A stretch of 64,000 nucleotides of DNA, from positions 1 to 64,000 of the forward strand of contig NZ_JACXAE010000111.1 in the NCBI RefSeq assembly GCF_014698965.1, read 5' to 3'. The translations under genes and the position numbers were made by a program. Under the pieces are notes generated by a model. It was given only the letters and a program-made list of their open reading frames with translations, did not search any database and had not been told where the DNA came from. Numbering within the stretch: position 1 is the first letter of the stretch; the number at the start of each line of letters is the position of its first letter. This document shows, in pieces, positions 18,104 through 26,860 of the stretch. The DNA is from Iningainema tapete BLCC-T55. Its GTDB lineage: Bacteria; Cyanobacteriota; Cyanobacteriia; Cyanobacteriales; Nostocaceae.

Positions 18104-19084
18104 GTGTTTTTTAGCGTTGTTATTCCTACTTATAATCGTCAGCCAATTTTGTCCAAGTGCCTCAGAGCTTTGGAGGCGCAGTCTGTAGAGACGTTGCCTG
18201 CAACGTCTCTACAAGGTTACGAGGTTGTTTTGGTGGATGATGGTTCTACTGATGGTACTTTGGAGTGGTTGGAAGCACACAAAGACGAGTTTCCCCATGT
18301 GCGCACTTTTCGGCAAAATCATGCAGGACCAGCTGCGGCGCGGAATTTGGGAGTAGAACAGGCGTTGGGTGATACAATTATTTTTATTGATAGTGATTTG
18401 GTGGTGACGGAAAGTTTTTTGCAGGCTCATGCTGATGCGCTTGTGGAAGGACAAAAGAAGTTGGGGAGCGATCGCTTCTTCACATATGGTGCAGTGATTA
18501 ATACCTGCAATTTCGACCATCCAACTTCTGAACCCTACAAATTAACAGATTTTTCTGCTGCTTTTTTTGCTACGGGAAATGTGGCAATTCCTAAACACTG
18601 GCTCAAAGAAGCTGGACTTTTTGACACTTGTTTTCAACTCTACGGATGGGAAGATTTAGAACTAGGTGTCAGGCTGAAAAAGCTGGGTTTAAAATTAATT
18701 AAATGCCCAGCAGCAGTTGGTTATCATTGGCATCCACCTTTTAGGTTGGAGCAAATTAAGAGCTTGATTGATAAAGAAATTCAACGCGGACGGATGGGAG
18801 TTTTATTTTATCAAAAGCACCCTACATGGGAAGTGCGGATGATGATTCAAATGACTTGGTTACATCGCTTATTATGGGGAATTCTTTCTCTAAATGGCGT
18901 TTTGAATGAACAAACAATGGCTCCATTTTTACGTTGGTTGATTAATTTAGGTAAACCCCAATTAGCTTTAGAAATAGCCAGAATTTTTCTCAATTGGTAT
19001 AACGTAAAGGGAGTTTATGCTGCTTATTTTGAAGCTAAAGAACCCCCCAACCCCCCTTTACAAGGGGGGCACGGGGGGATCTGA
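18104..19084 (+). CDS. Family 2 glycosyltransferase with two repeat-derived segments
   Basis: A 326-residue GT-A fold transferase starting at GTG (an in-frame stop lies 6 bases upstream). VVIPTYNR opens the Rossmann-like part, DDGSTDGT at 45-52 binds the nucleotide sugar, and IDSD near 94-97 is the metal-binding DXD-type motif. GWEDLELGVRLKKLG is the acceptor-side GLT2-type motif. Residues 28-36 are encoded by a copy of the GTAGAGACG palindrome placed in frame. The last 13 residues (PPNPPLQGGHGGI) are encoded by another dispersed repeat. Both look like later additions to an otherwise normal enzyme. The substrate is unknown. Confidence 0.9.
   Translation: MFFSVVIPTYNRQPILSKCLRALEAQSVETLPATSLQGYEVVLVDDGSTDGTLEWLEAHKDEFPHVRTFRQNHAGPAAARNLGVEQALGDTIIFIDSDLVVTESFLQAHADALVEGQKKLGSDRFFTYGAVINTCNFDHPTSEPYKLTDFSAAFFATGNVAIPKHWLKEAGLFDTCFQLYGWEDLELGVRLKKLGLKLIKCPAAVGYHWHPPFRLEQIKSLIDKEIQRGRMGVLFYQKHPTWEVRMMIQMTWLHRLLWGILSLNGVLNEQTMAPFLRWLINLGKPQLALEIARIFLNWYNVKGVYAAYFEAKEPPNPPLQGGHGGI
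18185..18212. repeat. GTAGAGACG palindrome, copy 5, inside a coding region
   Basis: Arms GTAGAGACGTTGC and GCAACGTCTCTAC around CT. It lies in frame in the glycosyltransferase gene and encodes about residues 28-36, between the first helix and the nucleotide-binding strand. Confidence 0.85.
19043..19082. repeat. CCCCCC/GGGGGG hairpin repeat at a gene end
   Basis: A C-rich arm (CCCCCCAACCCCCC), TTTACAA, then a G-rich arm ending GGGGGGATC. It encodes the PPNPPLQGG-type tail of the glycosyltransferase and may double as a hairpin terminator. Confidence 0.75.
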
Positions 19085-19181
19085 CATCAACCGTCAACTG
19101 TGTTTTTTCTTTAATTAAGGTGGGCATTGCCTACTATTAACCATTAACAATTGACAATTTTATGTGTTATGCTTAAAGGGT

Positions 19182-19263
19182 TGTCTAAACTCGCACATCT
19201 AGGAGTTCGGGTGTTTCCAGTAGTGGAAATACGCCTAGATGGAGGTTTAACCCGAATAGGAGT
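19182..19263 (+). promoter_or_regulatory. Structured leader of rpsB (possible autoregulatory RNA)
   Basis: The 5' leader can form a long hairpin: CATCTAGG at 19196-19203 pairs with CCTAGATG at 19234-19241, with an inner TTTCC-GGAAA stem at 19214-19229. TAAAC near 19186 can extend it with GTTTA near 19245. An alternative pairing, TTCGGGT at 19206-19212 with ACCCGAA at 19250-19256, excludes the first and ends just before the AGGAG ribosome site. Two exclusive folds next to the ribosome site fit translational control by ribosomal protein S2, known from rpsB leaders in other bacteria. This copy is not one I recognise, so the function is inferred. Confidence 0.55.
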
Positions 19264-19269
19264 AAAAAT

Positions 19270-20064
19270 ATGCCAGTTGTTTCATTGGCTCAGATGATGG
19301 AGTCTGGGGTTCACTTTGGTCATCAAACCCGTAGATGGAATCCAAAGATGTCTCCGTACATTTATACCTCCCGCAACGGAGTACACATTATCGACTTGGT
19401 GCAAACAGCCCAGTTGATGGAAGACGCATACAGTTATATGCGTACACAAGCAGAATCAGGTAAGAAGTTCCTATTTGTTGGTACTAAGCGTCAAGCAGCA
19501 GGAATTATTGCTCAAGAAGCAGCTCGTTGTGGTTCTCACTACATCAATCAGCGCTGGTTGGGTGGAATGCTCACCAACTGGACGACGATCAAAACCAGAG
19601 TAGATCGTTTGAAAGATCTAGAACGTCGCGAGGAAAGTGGCGCTTTAGATTTGTTACCAAAAAAAGAAGCCTCGATGCTACGTCGGGAGATGACTAAACT
19701 GCAGAAATACCTGGGCGGTATTAAAACCATGCGGAAAGTTCCCGATGTGGTGGTAATTGTAGACCAGCGACGGGAGTATAACGCAGTTCAGGAATGCCAA
19801 AAACTAGGAATTCCCATTGTGTCCATGTTAGACACAAACTGTGATCCAGATGTAGTAGATATTCCCATCCCAGCAAATGACGATGCCATCCGGTCGATTA
19901 AGTTAATAGTCGGCAAATTGGCGGATGCGATTTATGAAGGTCGTCATGGTCAATTGGATGTGGAAGAAGACTATGAAGATTACGAAGGCGCTGAGGAAGA
20001 ATATGAATACGACGAAAGCGATTATGCTGACTCGTTTATTCCCGACGACGAAGAAGAAGAATAA
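19270..20064 (+). CDS. rpsB: 30S ribosomal protein S2
   Basis: A 264-residue small-subunit protein. The conserved blocks are [19 protein letters not shown] at about 9-27, [10 protein letters not shown] near 95-104 and [19 protein letters not shown] near 156-174. The C-terminus is a long acidic tail rich in Asp, Glu and Tyr, typical of cyanobacterial S2. The start is supported by AGGAG eight bases upstream. The tsf gene follows after 126 bases, the universal rpsB-tsf order. Confidence 0.97.
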   Translation: MPVVSLAQMMESGVHFGHQTRRWNPKMSPYIYTSRNGVHIIDLVQTAQLMEDAYSYMRTQAESGKKFLFVGTKRQAAGIIAQEAARCGSHYINQRWLGGMLTNWTTIKTRVDRLKDLERREESGALDLLPKKEASMLRREMTKLQKYLGGIKTMRKVPDVVVIVDQRREYNAVQECQKLGIPIVSMLDTNCDPDVVDIPIPANDDAIRSIKLIVGKLADAIYEGRHGQLDVEEDYEDYEGAEEEYEYDESDYADSFIPDDEEEE

Positions 20065-20077
20065 ATAGAAGAGTGGT

Positions 20078-20130
20078 TAATGGTTGATGGTTAATTGTTC
20101 ATGGCAATCAACAATTAACCATTAACCATG
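20078..20130. repeat. TTAATGGTTAATTG/CAATTAACCATTAACC inverted repeat
   Basis: An AT-rich inverted repeat between rpsB and tsf. Similar blocks of TTAACAATTAACC-type units lie at 19125-19160, 21987-22035, 24078-24155, 48787-48872 and 55417-55487, always between genes. Confidence 0.7.
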
Positions 20131-20190
20131 ATCAATTTTGGTAAACTCGTGAGCAATTACCACTGACAGTTCAGTACGACCGGAGGCAAT

Positions 20191-21135
20191 ATGGCGGAAA
20201 TATCTGCAAAAATAGTCCAAGAACTACGCCAAAAAACTGGTGTGGGCATGATGGACTGTAAAAAGGCGCTGAAAGAAAATGAAGGCGACATCGAAAAATC
20301 CATAGAATGGCTCAGAAAAAAGGGTATAGCTAAAGCAGATAAGGGAGCAGGACGCATTGCGGCAGAAGGTCTAGTAGATAACTATATTCAACCTGGTGGT
20401 CAGGTTGGTGTACTAATAGAAGTAAACTGCCAAACTGATTTTGTTGCCCGTAATGATGCTTTCAAAGCTCTAGTTCAGAATTTGGCAAGGCAAGCAGCAA
20501 CTGTTGACAGTGTTGAATCTCTGTTGACTCAACCCTACATTGAAAATGAAAGTGTGACGGTTGATCTGTTTATTAAGCAAACCATCGCTCAATTGGGTGA
20601 AAACATTCAGGTGCGTCGCTTTGTGAAGTTTGCACTCCCTGAAGGCACACAAGGAGTAGTAGATAGCTATATTCATACTGGTGGTAGAGTTGGTGTATTG
20701 GTTGAACTAAACAGCCAAAGTGAATCAGTGGCTGCAAGTGAGCAATTCCAAACCCTTTCACGGAATGTCGCTATGCAAATTGCGGCTTGCCCTAATGTTG
20801 AGTACGTTAGTGTGGATGAAATTCCCGCTGAAATTGCTCAAAAGGAAAAAGATATTGAAATGGGGCGCGATGACTTGGGCAACAAGCCACAGAATGTGAA
20901 AGAAAAGATTGTTCAAGGACGGATTGACAAACGCCTCAAAGAAATGACTTTGTTAGATCAGCCTTATATCCGTGACCAAAGTACTACGGTGGAAGAGCTA
21001 GTGAAGCAAAGTGTATCTCAACTAGGTGAAAATATTCAAATCCGTCGCTTTGTTCGCTACATTCTGGGTGAGGGCATTGAGAAGCAGGAAAGCAACTTTG
21101 CTGATGAAGTAGCTGCACAAATAGGCAGCAAGTAA
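20191..21135 (+). CDS. tsf: Elongation factor Ts
   Basis: The 314-residue nucleotide exchange factor for EF-Tu. An N-terminal UBA-like domain is followed by [12 protein letters not shown] at about 16-27. The core shows [13 protein letters not shown] near 76-88. Two copies of the element QPYI-GENIQ(V/I)RRFV, near 118-145 and 260-287, are the two core subdomains. Length fits cyanobacterial EF-Ts. A CGGAGG ribosome site precedes the ATG. It forms an operon with rpsB. Confidence 0.97.
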   Translation: MAEISAKIVQELRQKTGVGMMDCKKALKENEGDIEKSIEWLRKKGIAKADKGAGRIAAEGLVDNYIQPGGQVGVLIEVNCQTDFVARNDAFKALVQNLARQAATVDSVESLLTQPYIENESVTVDLFIKQTIAQLGENIQVRRFVKFALPEGTQGVVDSYIHTGGRVGVLVELNSQSESVAASEQFQTLSRNVAMQIAACPNVEYVSVDEIPAEIAQKEKDIEMGRDDLGNKPQNVKEKIVQGRIDKRLKEMTLLDQPYIRDQSTTVEELVKQSVSQLGENIQIRRFVRYILGEGIEKQESNFADEVAAQIGSK

Positions 21136-21160
21136 TTAGTCATCTGGTGAAAAACAAGCT

Positions 21161-21188
21161 CAGAGACGTTCCGCCGGAACGTCTCTAC
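21161..21188. repeat. GTAGAGACG palindrome, copy 6
   Basis: An imperfect left end (CAGAGACGTTCC) with right arm GGAACGTCTCTAC, between tsf and rsmG. The repeat at 21451-21478 has the same core. Confidence 0.8.
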
Positions 21189-21218
21189 ACTTTAATCTGT
21201 GTTTTAGCAGTTTGAATT

Positions 21219-21977
21219 GTGAACGATTTGATATTGCCTTCTTTGCCCCAGATGAATGAAATCTGGCAGCAGACGCTTAATTGGCAACCAACGCAAAAAC
21301 AACAGGAGCAATTTCAGCGGTTTTATGAGTTAATTCTGGATGGTAACCGCCAGATGAATTTGACTCGTATTACCGAACCTGTGGAGTTTTGGGAAAAACA
21401 TCTGTGGGATTCTTTGCGGGGAGTTGCGCTACTGTTTTGTTCTGCTGATGGGGAGACGTTCCAACGGAACGTCTCTACGGTGATTGATATTGGTACAGGT
21501 GCGGGTATTCCTGGTATTCCGTTGGCGATCGCTGTGACTGATTCTGTTGTTACTCTACTGGATTCCACACGCAAAAAAATTAATTTTATCGATACAATAC
21601 TTACTAGACTTGAATTAGATAATGTCAAAACTATTACAAGTAGAGCGGAAGAAATAGGGCAAGATCCGCAGCACAGACAAACCTATGATCTGGCATTGGT
21701 TCGCGCTGTAGGAACTGTCACTGTCTGTGCTGAGTATGCTCTACCATTGCTCAAACAAAATGGTTTAGCTGTAATTTATCGTGGTAATTGCACAAAAGAG
21801 GAAACTACATCTCTAGAAAATGCTGTCCAACAGTTGGGTGGCGCTGTGGAATCAATTGAACAATTTACTACTCCCCTTAGTCAAAGTATTCGTCACTGTA
21901 TTTATTTACGCAAGGTAGCAACCACACCTGCTAAGTTTCCCCGTGCTGCTGGTGTGCCGACACAAAAACCGCTTTAA
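21219..21977 (+). CDS. rsmG: 16S rRNA (guanine-527-N7) methyltransferase RsmG
   Basis: The 252-residue enzyme uses S-adenosylmethionine to methylate G527 of 16S rRNA. The helical N-terminus ends in NRQMNLTRITEPVEFWEKHLWDS. The AdoMet motif VIDIGTGAGIPGIPLAI follows, then VTLLDSTRKKINF and RAEE. A GTG at 21219 is the given start; an ATG at 21252 (NEIWQQTLNW) is an alternative. About ten residues at 78-87, just before the AdoMet motif, are encoded by a dispersed palindrome inserted in frame in a surface position of the fold. Otherwise the length and motifs are normal. Confidence 0.94.
   Translation: MNDLILPSLPQMNEIWQQTLNWQPTQKQQEQFQRFYELILDGNRQMNLTRITEPVEFWEKHLWDSLRGVALLFCSADGETFQRNVSTVIDIGTGAGIPGIPLAIAVTDSVVTLLDSTRKKINFIDTILTRLELDNVKTITSRAEEIGQDPQHRQTYDLALVRAVGTVTVCAEYALPLLKQNGLAVIYRGNCTKEETTSLENAVQQLGGAVESIEQFTTPLSQSIRHCIYLRKVATTPAKFPRAAGVPTQKPL
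21451..21478. repeat. GTAGAGACG palindrome, copy 7, inside rsmG
   Basis: Core GAGACGTTCC-GGAACGTCTCTAC. It keeps the reading frame and encodes about residues 78-87 (GETFQRNVST) of RsmG. Confidence 0.8.
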
Positions 21978-21986
21978 AACTGATGA

Positions 21987-22035
21987 ATTGCTAATGGTTA
22001 ATTACAATTAACCATTGACAATTAGCCATTAGCAT
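21987..22035. repeat. AT-rich inverted repeat (TTAACCATT type)
   Basis: TGCTAATGGTTAATT and AATTAACCATTGAC arms followed by ATTAGCCATTAGCA, between the convergent rsmG and superoxide dismutase genes. Confidence 0.6.
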
Positions 22036-22038
22036 TTA

Positions 22039-22782
22039 CTACGCAGTTTTACTTGCTGCAGCAAACCGCGTGTTAATCTCATCCCAGTTAAGTACGTTCC
22101 ACCATGCATCTAAGTAATCAGTGCGGCGGTTTTGGTACTTGAGATAGTATGCGTGTTCCCACACGTCATTACCCATGATCGGATACTTTCCTTCACTTAG
22201 AGGAGTGTCTTGATTGGGTGTGGTTGTAATTTCTAGTTTGCCACCATTGTTGCGAGCCAGCCAAACCCAACCACTACCAAAACGTTTCCCACCAGCTTCG
22301 TTAAACTGCTTTTTGAAGTTGGCAAAACTACCGAAGTTTTGATTGATGGCAGTAGCGAGCGCTCCTGTTGGTTCTCCGCCACCTTGAGGCTTCATGATTC
22401 TCCAAAACATTGCGTGGTTTACATGACCTCCTCCATTATTGCGTACTGTTGTGCGAATATCTTCTGGAACGCTGTTGAGATTGCGCAACAAATCTTCAAC
22501 ACTTTTACCTTTGAGTTGTGGATGTTTATTTAAAGCCTCATTCAAATTTTTTACATAAGTTGCATGGTGCTTATCATGGTGAAACTGCATAGTTGCCCGA
22601 TCAATATGTGGTTCGAGGGCTTCGTAAGGATATGGTAGTGGTGGTAGTTGTATAGTCCCTGCTGCGCCTTGAGTTGTCTGGTTTCCACTAGAGTTATTTT
22701 GTGCCAGCGCACAAGCATCTAAGGCAAAAGTACCTGCTCCTGCTCCCAGTATAAACAAGAAATGGCGACGATTAATAGTCAT
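22039..22782 (-). CDS. sodA: Exported superoxide dismutase (Mn/Fe family, Mn-like)
   Basis: From the ATG at 22782 the protein has 247 residues. The N-terminus [21 protein letters not shown] looks like a twin-arginine signal ending in a possible lipobox cysteine, so the enzyme likely acts outside the cytoplasmic membrane. Metal ligands fit the family: H in [10 protein letters not shown] in HVNHAMFW, and D and H in [15 protein letters not shown]. Features such as GSGWVWLA and QDTPLSEG favour the manganese type. It converts superoxide to peroxide and oxygen. A longer start at 22800 exists. The symbol follows the Mn-type prediction, which needs biochemical support. Confidence 0.9.
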   Translation of the reverse strand: MTINRRHFLFILGAGAGTFALDACALAQNNSSGNQTTQGAAGTIQLPPLPYPYEALEPHIDRATMQFHHDKHHATYVKNLNEALNKHPQLKGKSVEDLLRNLNSVPEDIRTTVRNNGGGHVNHAMFWRIMKPQGGGEPTGALATAINQNFGSFANFKKQFNEAGGKRFGSGWVWLARNNGGKLEITTTPNQDTPLSEGKYPIMGNDVWEHAYYLKYQNRRTDYLDAWWNVLNWDEINTRFAAASKTA

Positions 22783-22879
22783 AAAAGTTACTACAGTCAA
22801 GTCAAATACTGTTTTTATTTTCTTAGATTTAGGTACAAATTATTGATCAATTTACTCGAATCATGACAGGGGAAGTACA

Positions 22880-24061
22880 CTAACTTTGCCATAAACGTTG
22901 CACCGCTGTGCCCCCTAGCATCTGATGTGCTTGGGCAAGTAAGGCAGGAATTTTCTCCGCGTGGGGACTGCGGCTAAGACTTTGCCGTAAGTCTAAGTTG
23001 TGTAGGTTGTCGGCTTTGTTACCCGGAAACCAGTGACTACCATTGCCAAGTAGATTGTAGCGCATTTTGGCGTATTCTACCAGATCGTAGGCGAGTGCTA
23101 GATTTAACAGCCACAAAATTATGGGAATATTTACGAATCCAGGGGTTTGTTGAAAAGTTGGCAAATTGACGTGCCAGGTTTTTACCCAATCTTCGCCGAG
23201 AGTGGCGATCGCAACTTGATCTAATCTTGCCAAAATAGGTAGCAAAATTTCTGATGCATTATCCAGCAAGTCTAAAGTTTTTAAATGTTCGTCAAAGTCT
23301 TGTGGTTTTGCTGCCCCTAAACTTAAGGTATGCACTTGGGAATGACTTAGACAAAACAAGTCATTAAACACCATCGGAGATAAGGGAGCGCAAAGATTAA
23401 CTAATTTTTGCGGTGGTTTATATAACATCCCTCCTTTGTCAGATGGACTAATGATAAAAACTCCCATATCGTGATGAGTAGCCGCTTCGATTGCCGCCCA
23501 ATTAAATTGGTTAATGTAATACCAGTGCAAGTTAACGTAATCAAATTGGTTAGTATTAATTGCCTGGATAATAGTATCTGTTGCTCCATGCGTAGAAAAG
23601 CCAATAAATTTAACTTTTCCCTGTGCTTGTAATTTTTTTGCCACATCCAAACAGCCTCCAGAACGGATGCTGTGTTCTAAAAACTCAGAATTGTTGATGC
23701 CGTGCAACCCTAGTAAATCAACATAATCTAAGCGGAGATTTTTGAGTGATTTTTCAAAGTTACTTTGAAATTCTTTCGCATCTGCCTTAGGACTTACTTT
23801 AGTTTGCACAATTAACTTTTCACGGTTAAATTTTGGTAAAATCTGCCCTAACTGCATTTCGGAACTGCCATAACCACGAGCGGTTTCAATATGATTAATT
23901 CCTAATTCTACTGCCCGTCGAATCGTCGCTTCTAAGTTTTCCTGGTTTTTGCGGGGTATTAGCCATTGCGGTACATCCTGCCATTTATATTGGTATCTCA
24001 TCCCACCGCAGGAAAAGACTGGCATTTGTAATTCTGTACGTCCGAATCGTCTGTATAACAT
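22880..24061 (-). CDS. Aldo/keto reductase family protein
   Basis: A 393-residue NADPH-dependent oxidoreductase-like protein with a TIM barrel. The barrel motifs are GINHIETARGYGSSE near 54-68, IVQTKVSP near 84-91 (lysine) and DYVDLLGLHGIN near 111-122 (histidine). The usual active-site aspartate of the HIDTA-type motif is glutamate here. After the barrel, from about 300, comes an extra helical region (TPGFVNIPIILWLLNL, then NHWFPGNKAD-like sequence), seen in this cyanobacterial subgroup. The substrate is unknown. Confidence 0.88.
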   Translation of the reverse strand: MLYRRFGRTELQMPVFSCGGMRYQYKWQDVPQWLIPRKNQENLEATIRRAVELGINHIETARGYGSSEMQLGQILPKFNREKLIVQTKVSPKADAKEFQSNFEKSLKNLRLDYVDLLGLHGINNSEFLEHSIRSGGCLDVAKKLQAQGKVKFIGFSTHGATDTIIQAINTNQFDYVNLHWYYINQFNWAAIEAATHHDMGVFIISPSDKGGMLYKPPQKLVNLCAPLSPMVFNDLFCLSHSQVHTLSLGAAKPQDFDEHLKTLDLLDNASEILLPILARLDQVAIATLGEDWVKTWHVNLPTFQQTPGFVNIPIILWLLNLALAYDLVEYAKMRYNLLGNGSHWFPGNKADNLHNLDLRQSLSRSPHAEKIPALLAQAHQMLGGTAVQRLWQS

Positions 24062-24077
24062 AAAATTTATTTTAGAT

Positions 24078-24155
24078 AATGGCTAATGGCTAATGGTGTT
24101 TTACAATTAGCCATTAGCCATCATCAATTAACAATCATCAATTAACAATTAGCTC
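24078..24155. repeat. TAATGGCTAATGG / TTAACAATCATCAA tandem and inverted repeat
   Basis: Tandem TAATGGC units, their inverted partner ATTAGCCATTAGCCAT, then repeats of CATCAATTAACAAT. It is noncoding and lies between the aldo/keto reductase and rpiA genes. Confidence 0.65.
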
Positions 24156-24168
24156 TACTCTAAAATTG

Positions 24169-24876
24169 CTACAATTCTCTCACTAGTGGCTGACCGTCTT
24201 TGACTTCGCCAACCAAAACTAAATCTACGCAATTGACAAAGATTCCATTTTCCAAAACACCGGGAATGTTATTCAGTGTTTTTTCTAAATTTCCCGGCTC
24301 ATCGATAGTAGCAAATTTTACATCAATTACCATATTACCTTGGTCGGTAATTACTGGACCTGCTTTTTTCACACCCATACGCAGTTCTGGTTTACCACCA
24401 AGTTTTTCAATGATCTGCATTACAGGGGATATCGCCATTGGTATAACTTCTACAGGTACAGCGAAAACTGAGCCGAGTCTGTCAACTAGTTTACCGCTAT
24501 CTACCACAACGATAAATCTATCTGCTAGGTAATCTACTACTTTTTCGCGGGTATGTGCGGCACCGCCACCTTTAATTAAATTCTTTTGTGGGTCTACTTC
24601 ATCTGCGCCATCAATGGCAATATCAATGTGGTCAATAGCGTCTAAGGTGGTGAGAGGGATGGAATACTGCTTCGCCAACACTTCTGCTTGAAATGAAGTG
24701 GGTACACCAACGATATCTTTGATTTCGCCAGACTTGAGGCGATCGCCAATATACTCGATAGCATAAGCGGTAGTTGATCCTGTACCCAATCCCACAATCG
24801 AACCTGATTGTACCAAGGCGGCGGCGGCTTTGCCAACTTCTTGCTTCATCACCTTTACCGGATCTGCTGCTGTCAT
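24169..24876 (-). CDS. rpiA: Ribose-5-phosphate isomerase A
   Basis: This enzyme of the Calvin and pentose-phosphate cycles interconverts ribose-5-phosphate and ribulose-5-phosphate. From the ATG at 24876 ([16 protein letters not shown]) it has 235 residues. That start has GGAG about 11 bases upstream, unlike the longer frame to 24933. Motifs present: [15 protein letters not shown] (catalytic aspartate) and [11 protein letters not shown] (catalytic lysine nearby). Length fits the family (about 220-235). Confidence 0.95.
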   Translation of the reverse strand: MTAADPVKVMKQEVGKAAAALVQSGSIVGLGTGSTTAYAIEYIGDRLKSGEIKDIVGVPTSFQAEVLAKQYSIPLTTLDAIDHIDIAIDGADEVDPQKNLIKGGGAAHTREKVVDYLADRFIVVVDSGKLVDRLGSVFAVPVEVIPMAISPVMQIIEKLGGKPELRMGVKKAGPVITDQGNMVIDVKFATIDEPGNLEKTLNNIPGVLENGIFVNCVDLVLVGEVKDGQPLVREL

Positions 24877-25016
24877 TCCCACTACTCCAAAAAAGCTAAC
24901 TATGTCAATAGTAGAGGTAGATGACACCAACACCTCATAAATTAAGTATTGTGAGGGAACTTTATCAGTGTATGTAACTACTTATAATTATTGAGAAAAA
25001 TAACTCATCAATAGTT

Positions 25017-25676
25017 ATGCGTCAGCTTCTTGGTGGTCTTTTCTTAGTGATATTACTGCAATATCCAGTAACTGTTTATGCTCAGGTACAACCATCTGAT
25101 GCGATCGCACAAGTGGTTGCTGCTAAGTTGATGAATAATTATCCAGATGGTAACTTTTATCCAGAAAGGTTTATCAGTCGTGCAGAATTAGCCTCAATGA
25201 TGGTGAAAGCATTTCGACTTGATAAACGACTTGCTGTGAAGAAAGAAAATTTAGTAGTTCCAGATGTACCTTCTTCGCACTGGGCATATAATGATATCCA
25301 AACAGTTTTGAAAACTGATATAATGAGAGGTTACAGAGGTAAACTTTTCTTCCCCAATCAAAGAGTGACAAAGGCAGAAGCTTTAGCAATATTTGCCCAA
25401 GCTTATGGTGTATTCCAGTTTCCCGATGAGACAGTTAATGAAATTCTTGCCCCATATCAAGATGCAGCGTCTATCCCAACTTGGGCAAGAAAAGCGATCG
25501 CCACAGTCGCAAGTGAAGGATTTATCAAACCAGACACACAAGGTAATATTTCTCCTTTACAACCAATGACTCGTGGAGACATGGCTTACGTACTAAGTAA
25601 ATATTTGCAAAGACAACAGCAACAACCGCAAACACCAGAAGCACCAGCTGCGCCGATTAATCCAGAGAATAGATAG
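25017..25676 (+). CDS. Exported S-layer homology (SLH) domain protein
   Basis: A 219-residue protein. Residues 1-22 form a signal peptide ending in VYAQ. Three SLH-type modules follow: YPDGNFYPERFISRAELASM near 42-61, PDVPSSHWAYNDIQTV near 81-96 with FPNQRVTKAEALAI, and IPTWARKAIATVASEGFI near 152-169 with PLQPMTRGDMAYVL. The C-terminus is Gln/Pro-rich. SLH modules bind the cell-wall polymer. Without a porin barrel this is a short periplasmic wall-associated protein. The partner is unknown. Confidence 0.88.
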   Translation: MRQLLGGLFLVILLQYPVTVYAQVQPSDAIAQVVAAKLMNNYPDGNFYPERFISRAELASMMVKAFRLDKRLAVKKENLVVPDVPSSHWAYNDIQTVLKTDIMRGYRGKLFFPNQRVTKAEALAIFAQAYGVFQFPDETVNEILAPYQDAASIPTWARKAIATVASEGFIKPDTQGNISPLQPMTRGDMAYVLSKYLQRQQQQPQTPEAPAAPINPENR

Positions 25677-25773
25677 AAGAGTGGGGGAGAGAGGGAGTGA
25701 GGGAGAAAGGGAGTAAGCAGATTCAAATTCTCCTGTGCCCCCCTACTCCCCTACTTCCCTACTCCCCTACCCC
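25676..25773. repeat. Purine-rich/pyrimidine-rich repeat (GGGAGTAGGGG type)
   Basis: A run of GGGAGxGAGGGAG units, AGATTCAAATTCTCC in the middle, then CCCCTACTCCCCTAC units. The same type occurs at 48500-48545 and, in frame, inside ppc at about 49985-50110. The middle ATTCAAATTCTCC is close to TTCAAATTCTCC in the ppc copy. Confidence 0.7.
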
Positions 25774-26541
25774 CTAATAAATATAAGGTGCCCAAACTGG
25801 CGTACCTACCTGGAGACTCCCAGCTTCTTGTTGAGTGAAATTGGGACCATCGGGATACTTTTGCAGTCGCCACCATTGACTAGAGTCGCCGTAAGCATCT
25901 TGAGCTATATTAGACAGATAGTAGTTACGAGCAATGTAGTACCATTCTCCTGCTTGATTGCCATTATCACCGCCTTGACCACAATTATTAACTAGGTCAA
26001 ATTTGTTAATATACTGTCCTCTGAGAACCCTGGGTTGTAGTATGCCCACATAATCTCTATCTCTGACATCATTAACGTCAATGAATACTGTACTACCTGT
26101 ACGCATGTAAATCCCTTGATTGACGAAATCAGAAGGATAAATTGGGGTAAAGATGGTGGAATTATTTGGTCCTCTTTTCACTGTGCGACATGCACCCAAT
26201 GCTTGAGTGGTTTGAGAAAGCCGAGGCTCAAAACTCCTGGTATGTAAAGGTGCTATTGTCGAAGTTGGCTCGTGCTGCTCTATAATAGAGTTTGAACTAC
26301 TTGATGTAGAAATACTGTCAGCTAACCGAGAAATACTGTCAGCTAGTTTAGAAAACGCTTCTACTAATGGAGAATCATTTTCAGACTGAGATGGAATTGA
26401 TGGTGAAACCTGCGCTACATAGGGGGCTGTTGTAATTGTGGTAGCCCTTGCGGGCATGGGTAAACTGCATATTGTGCTTAACAATACAGCTACAGAAGCA
26501 ACAAAGGCAAGTATTTGTTGCCAGCGACATACTTTGAACAT
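25774..26541 (-). CDS. Exported hypothetical protein
   Basis: From the ATG at 26541, preceded by a strong AGGAGAGG, the protein has 255 residues. Residues 1-34 form a signal peptide (helix LAFVASVAVLLSTICSL, then PARATT). A low-complexity stretch with DSISRLADSISTSSSSNS follows. The C-terminal half (from about residue 130) is compact: it has two cysteines (GACRTV and NNCGQGGD), GRPNNSTIF-like and YYIARNYYLSN segments, and ends in VGTPVWAPYIY. I do not recognise the family. The two cysteines suggest a periplasmic disulfide. Confidence 0.75.
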   Translation of the reverse strand: MFKVCRWQQILAFVASVAVLLSTICSLPMPARATTITTAPYVAQVSPSIPSQSENDSPLVEAFSKLADSISRLADSISTSSSSNSIIEQHEPTSTIAPLHTRSFEPRLSQTTQALGACRTVKRGPNNSTIFTPIYPSDFVNQGIYMRTGSTVFIDVNDVRDRDYVGILQPRVLRGQYINKFDLVNNCGQGGDNGNQAGEWYYIARNYYLSNIAQDAYGDSSQWWRLQKYPDGPNFTQQEAGSLQVGTPVWAPYIY

Positions 26542-26633
26542 AACCTCTCCTGATTTATTCTCAAAAACAAACACCGATCCAAAACCGTTTCTACTTAATT
26601 GGTGTTCTCCCTGATGACGAAGTTATATTTATA

Positions 26634-26672
26634 CATACCCAATAATTTTTATACCAAAAATTATTGGGTATG
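26634..26672. repeat. Perfect 17-bp hairpin between divergent genes
   Basis: Arms CATACCCAATAATTTTT and its exact complement around a 5-base loop ATACC. It lies between the exported protein gene (minus) and dxs (plus), about 95 bases upstream of the former. It could be a regulator-binding palindrome or a dispersed repeat. Confidence 0.6.
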
Positions 26673-26860
26673 CATCGTGGTTTCAACCTTTAAAAATAGC
26701 AAAGAGCGAAACTTTACTGTCCTATGCCTCGTATATTCTACCAGGCAATTTAGTAACTTTATAAATTGATAAAAATACAGCTGGCGATAATTCAGCTGAC
26801 GACCCCACCTACCGTGAGACAATCAAAATAGAATTAAAGAAGAGAGGAAAACTCTATAGT

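Noticed and set aside
19144-19173. rpsB promoter (TTAACA, 18 bases, TATGCT)
   Set aside because: The boxes lie within an AT-rich dispersed repeat and match only loosely, so I do not list it as a feature.
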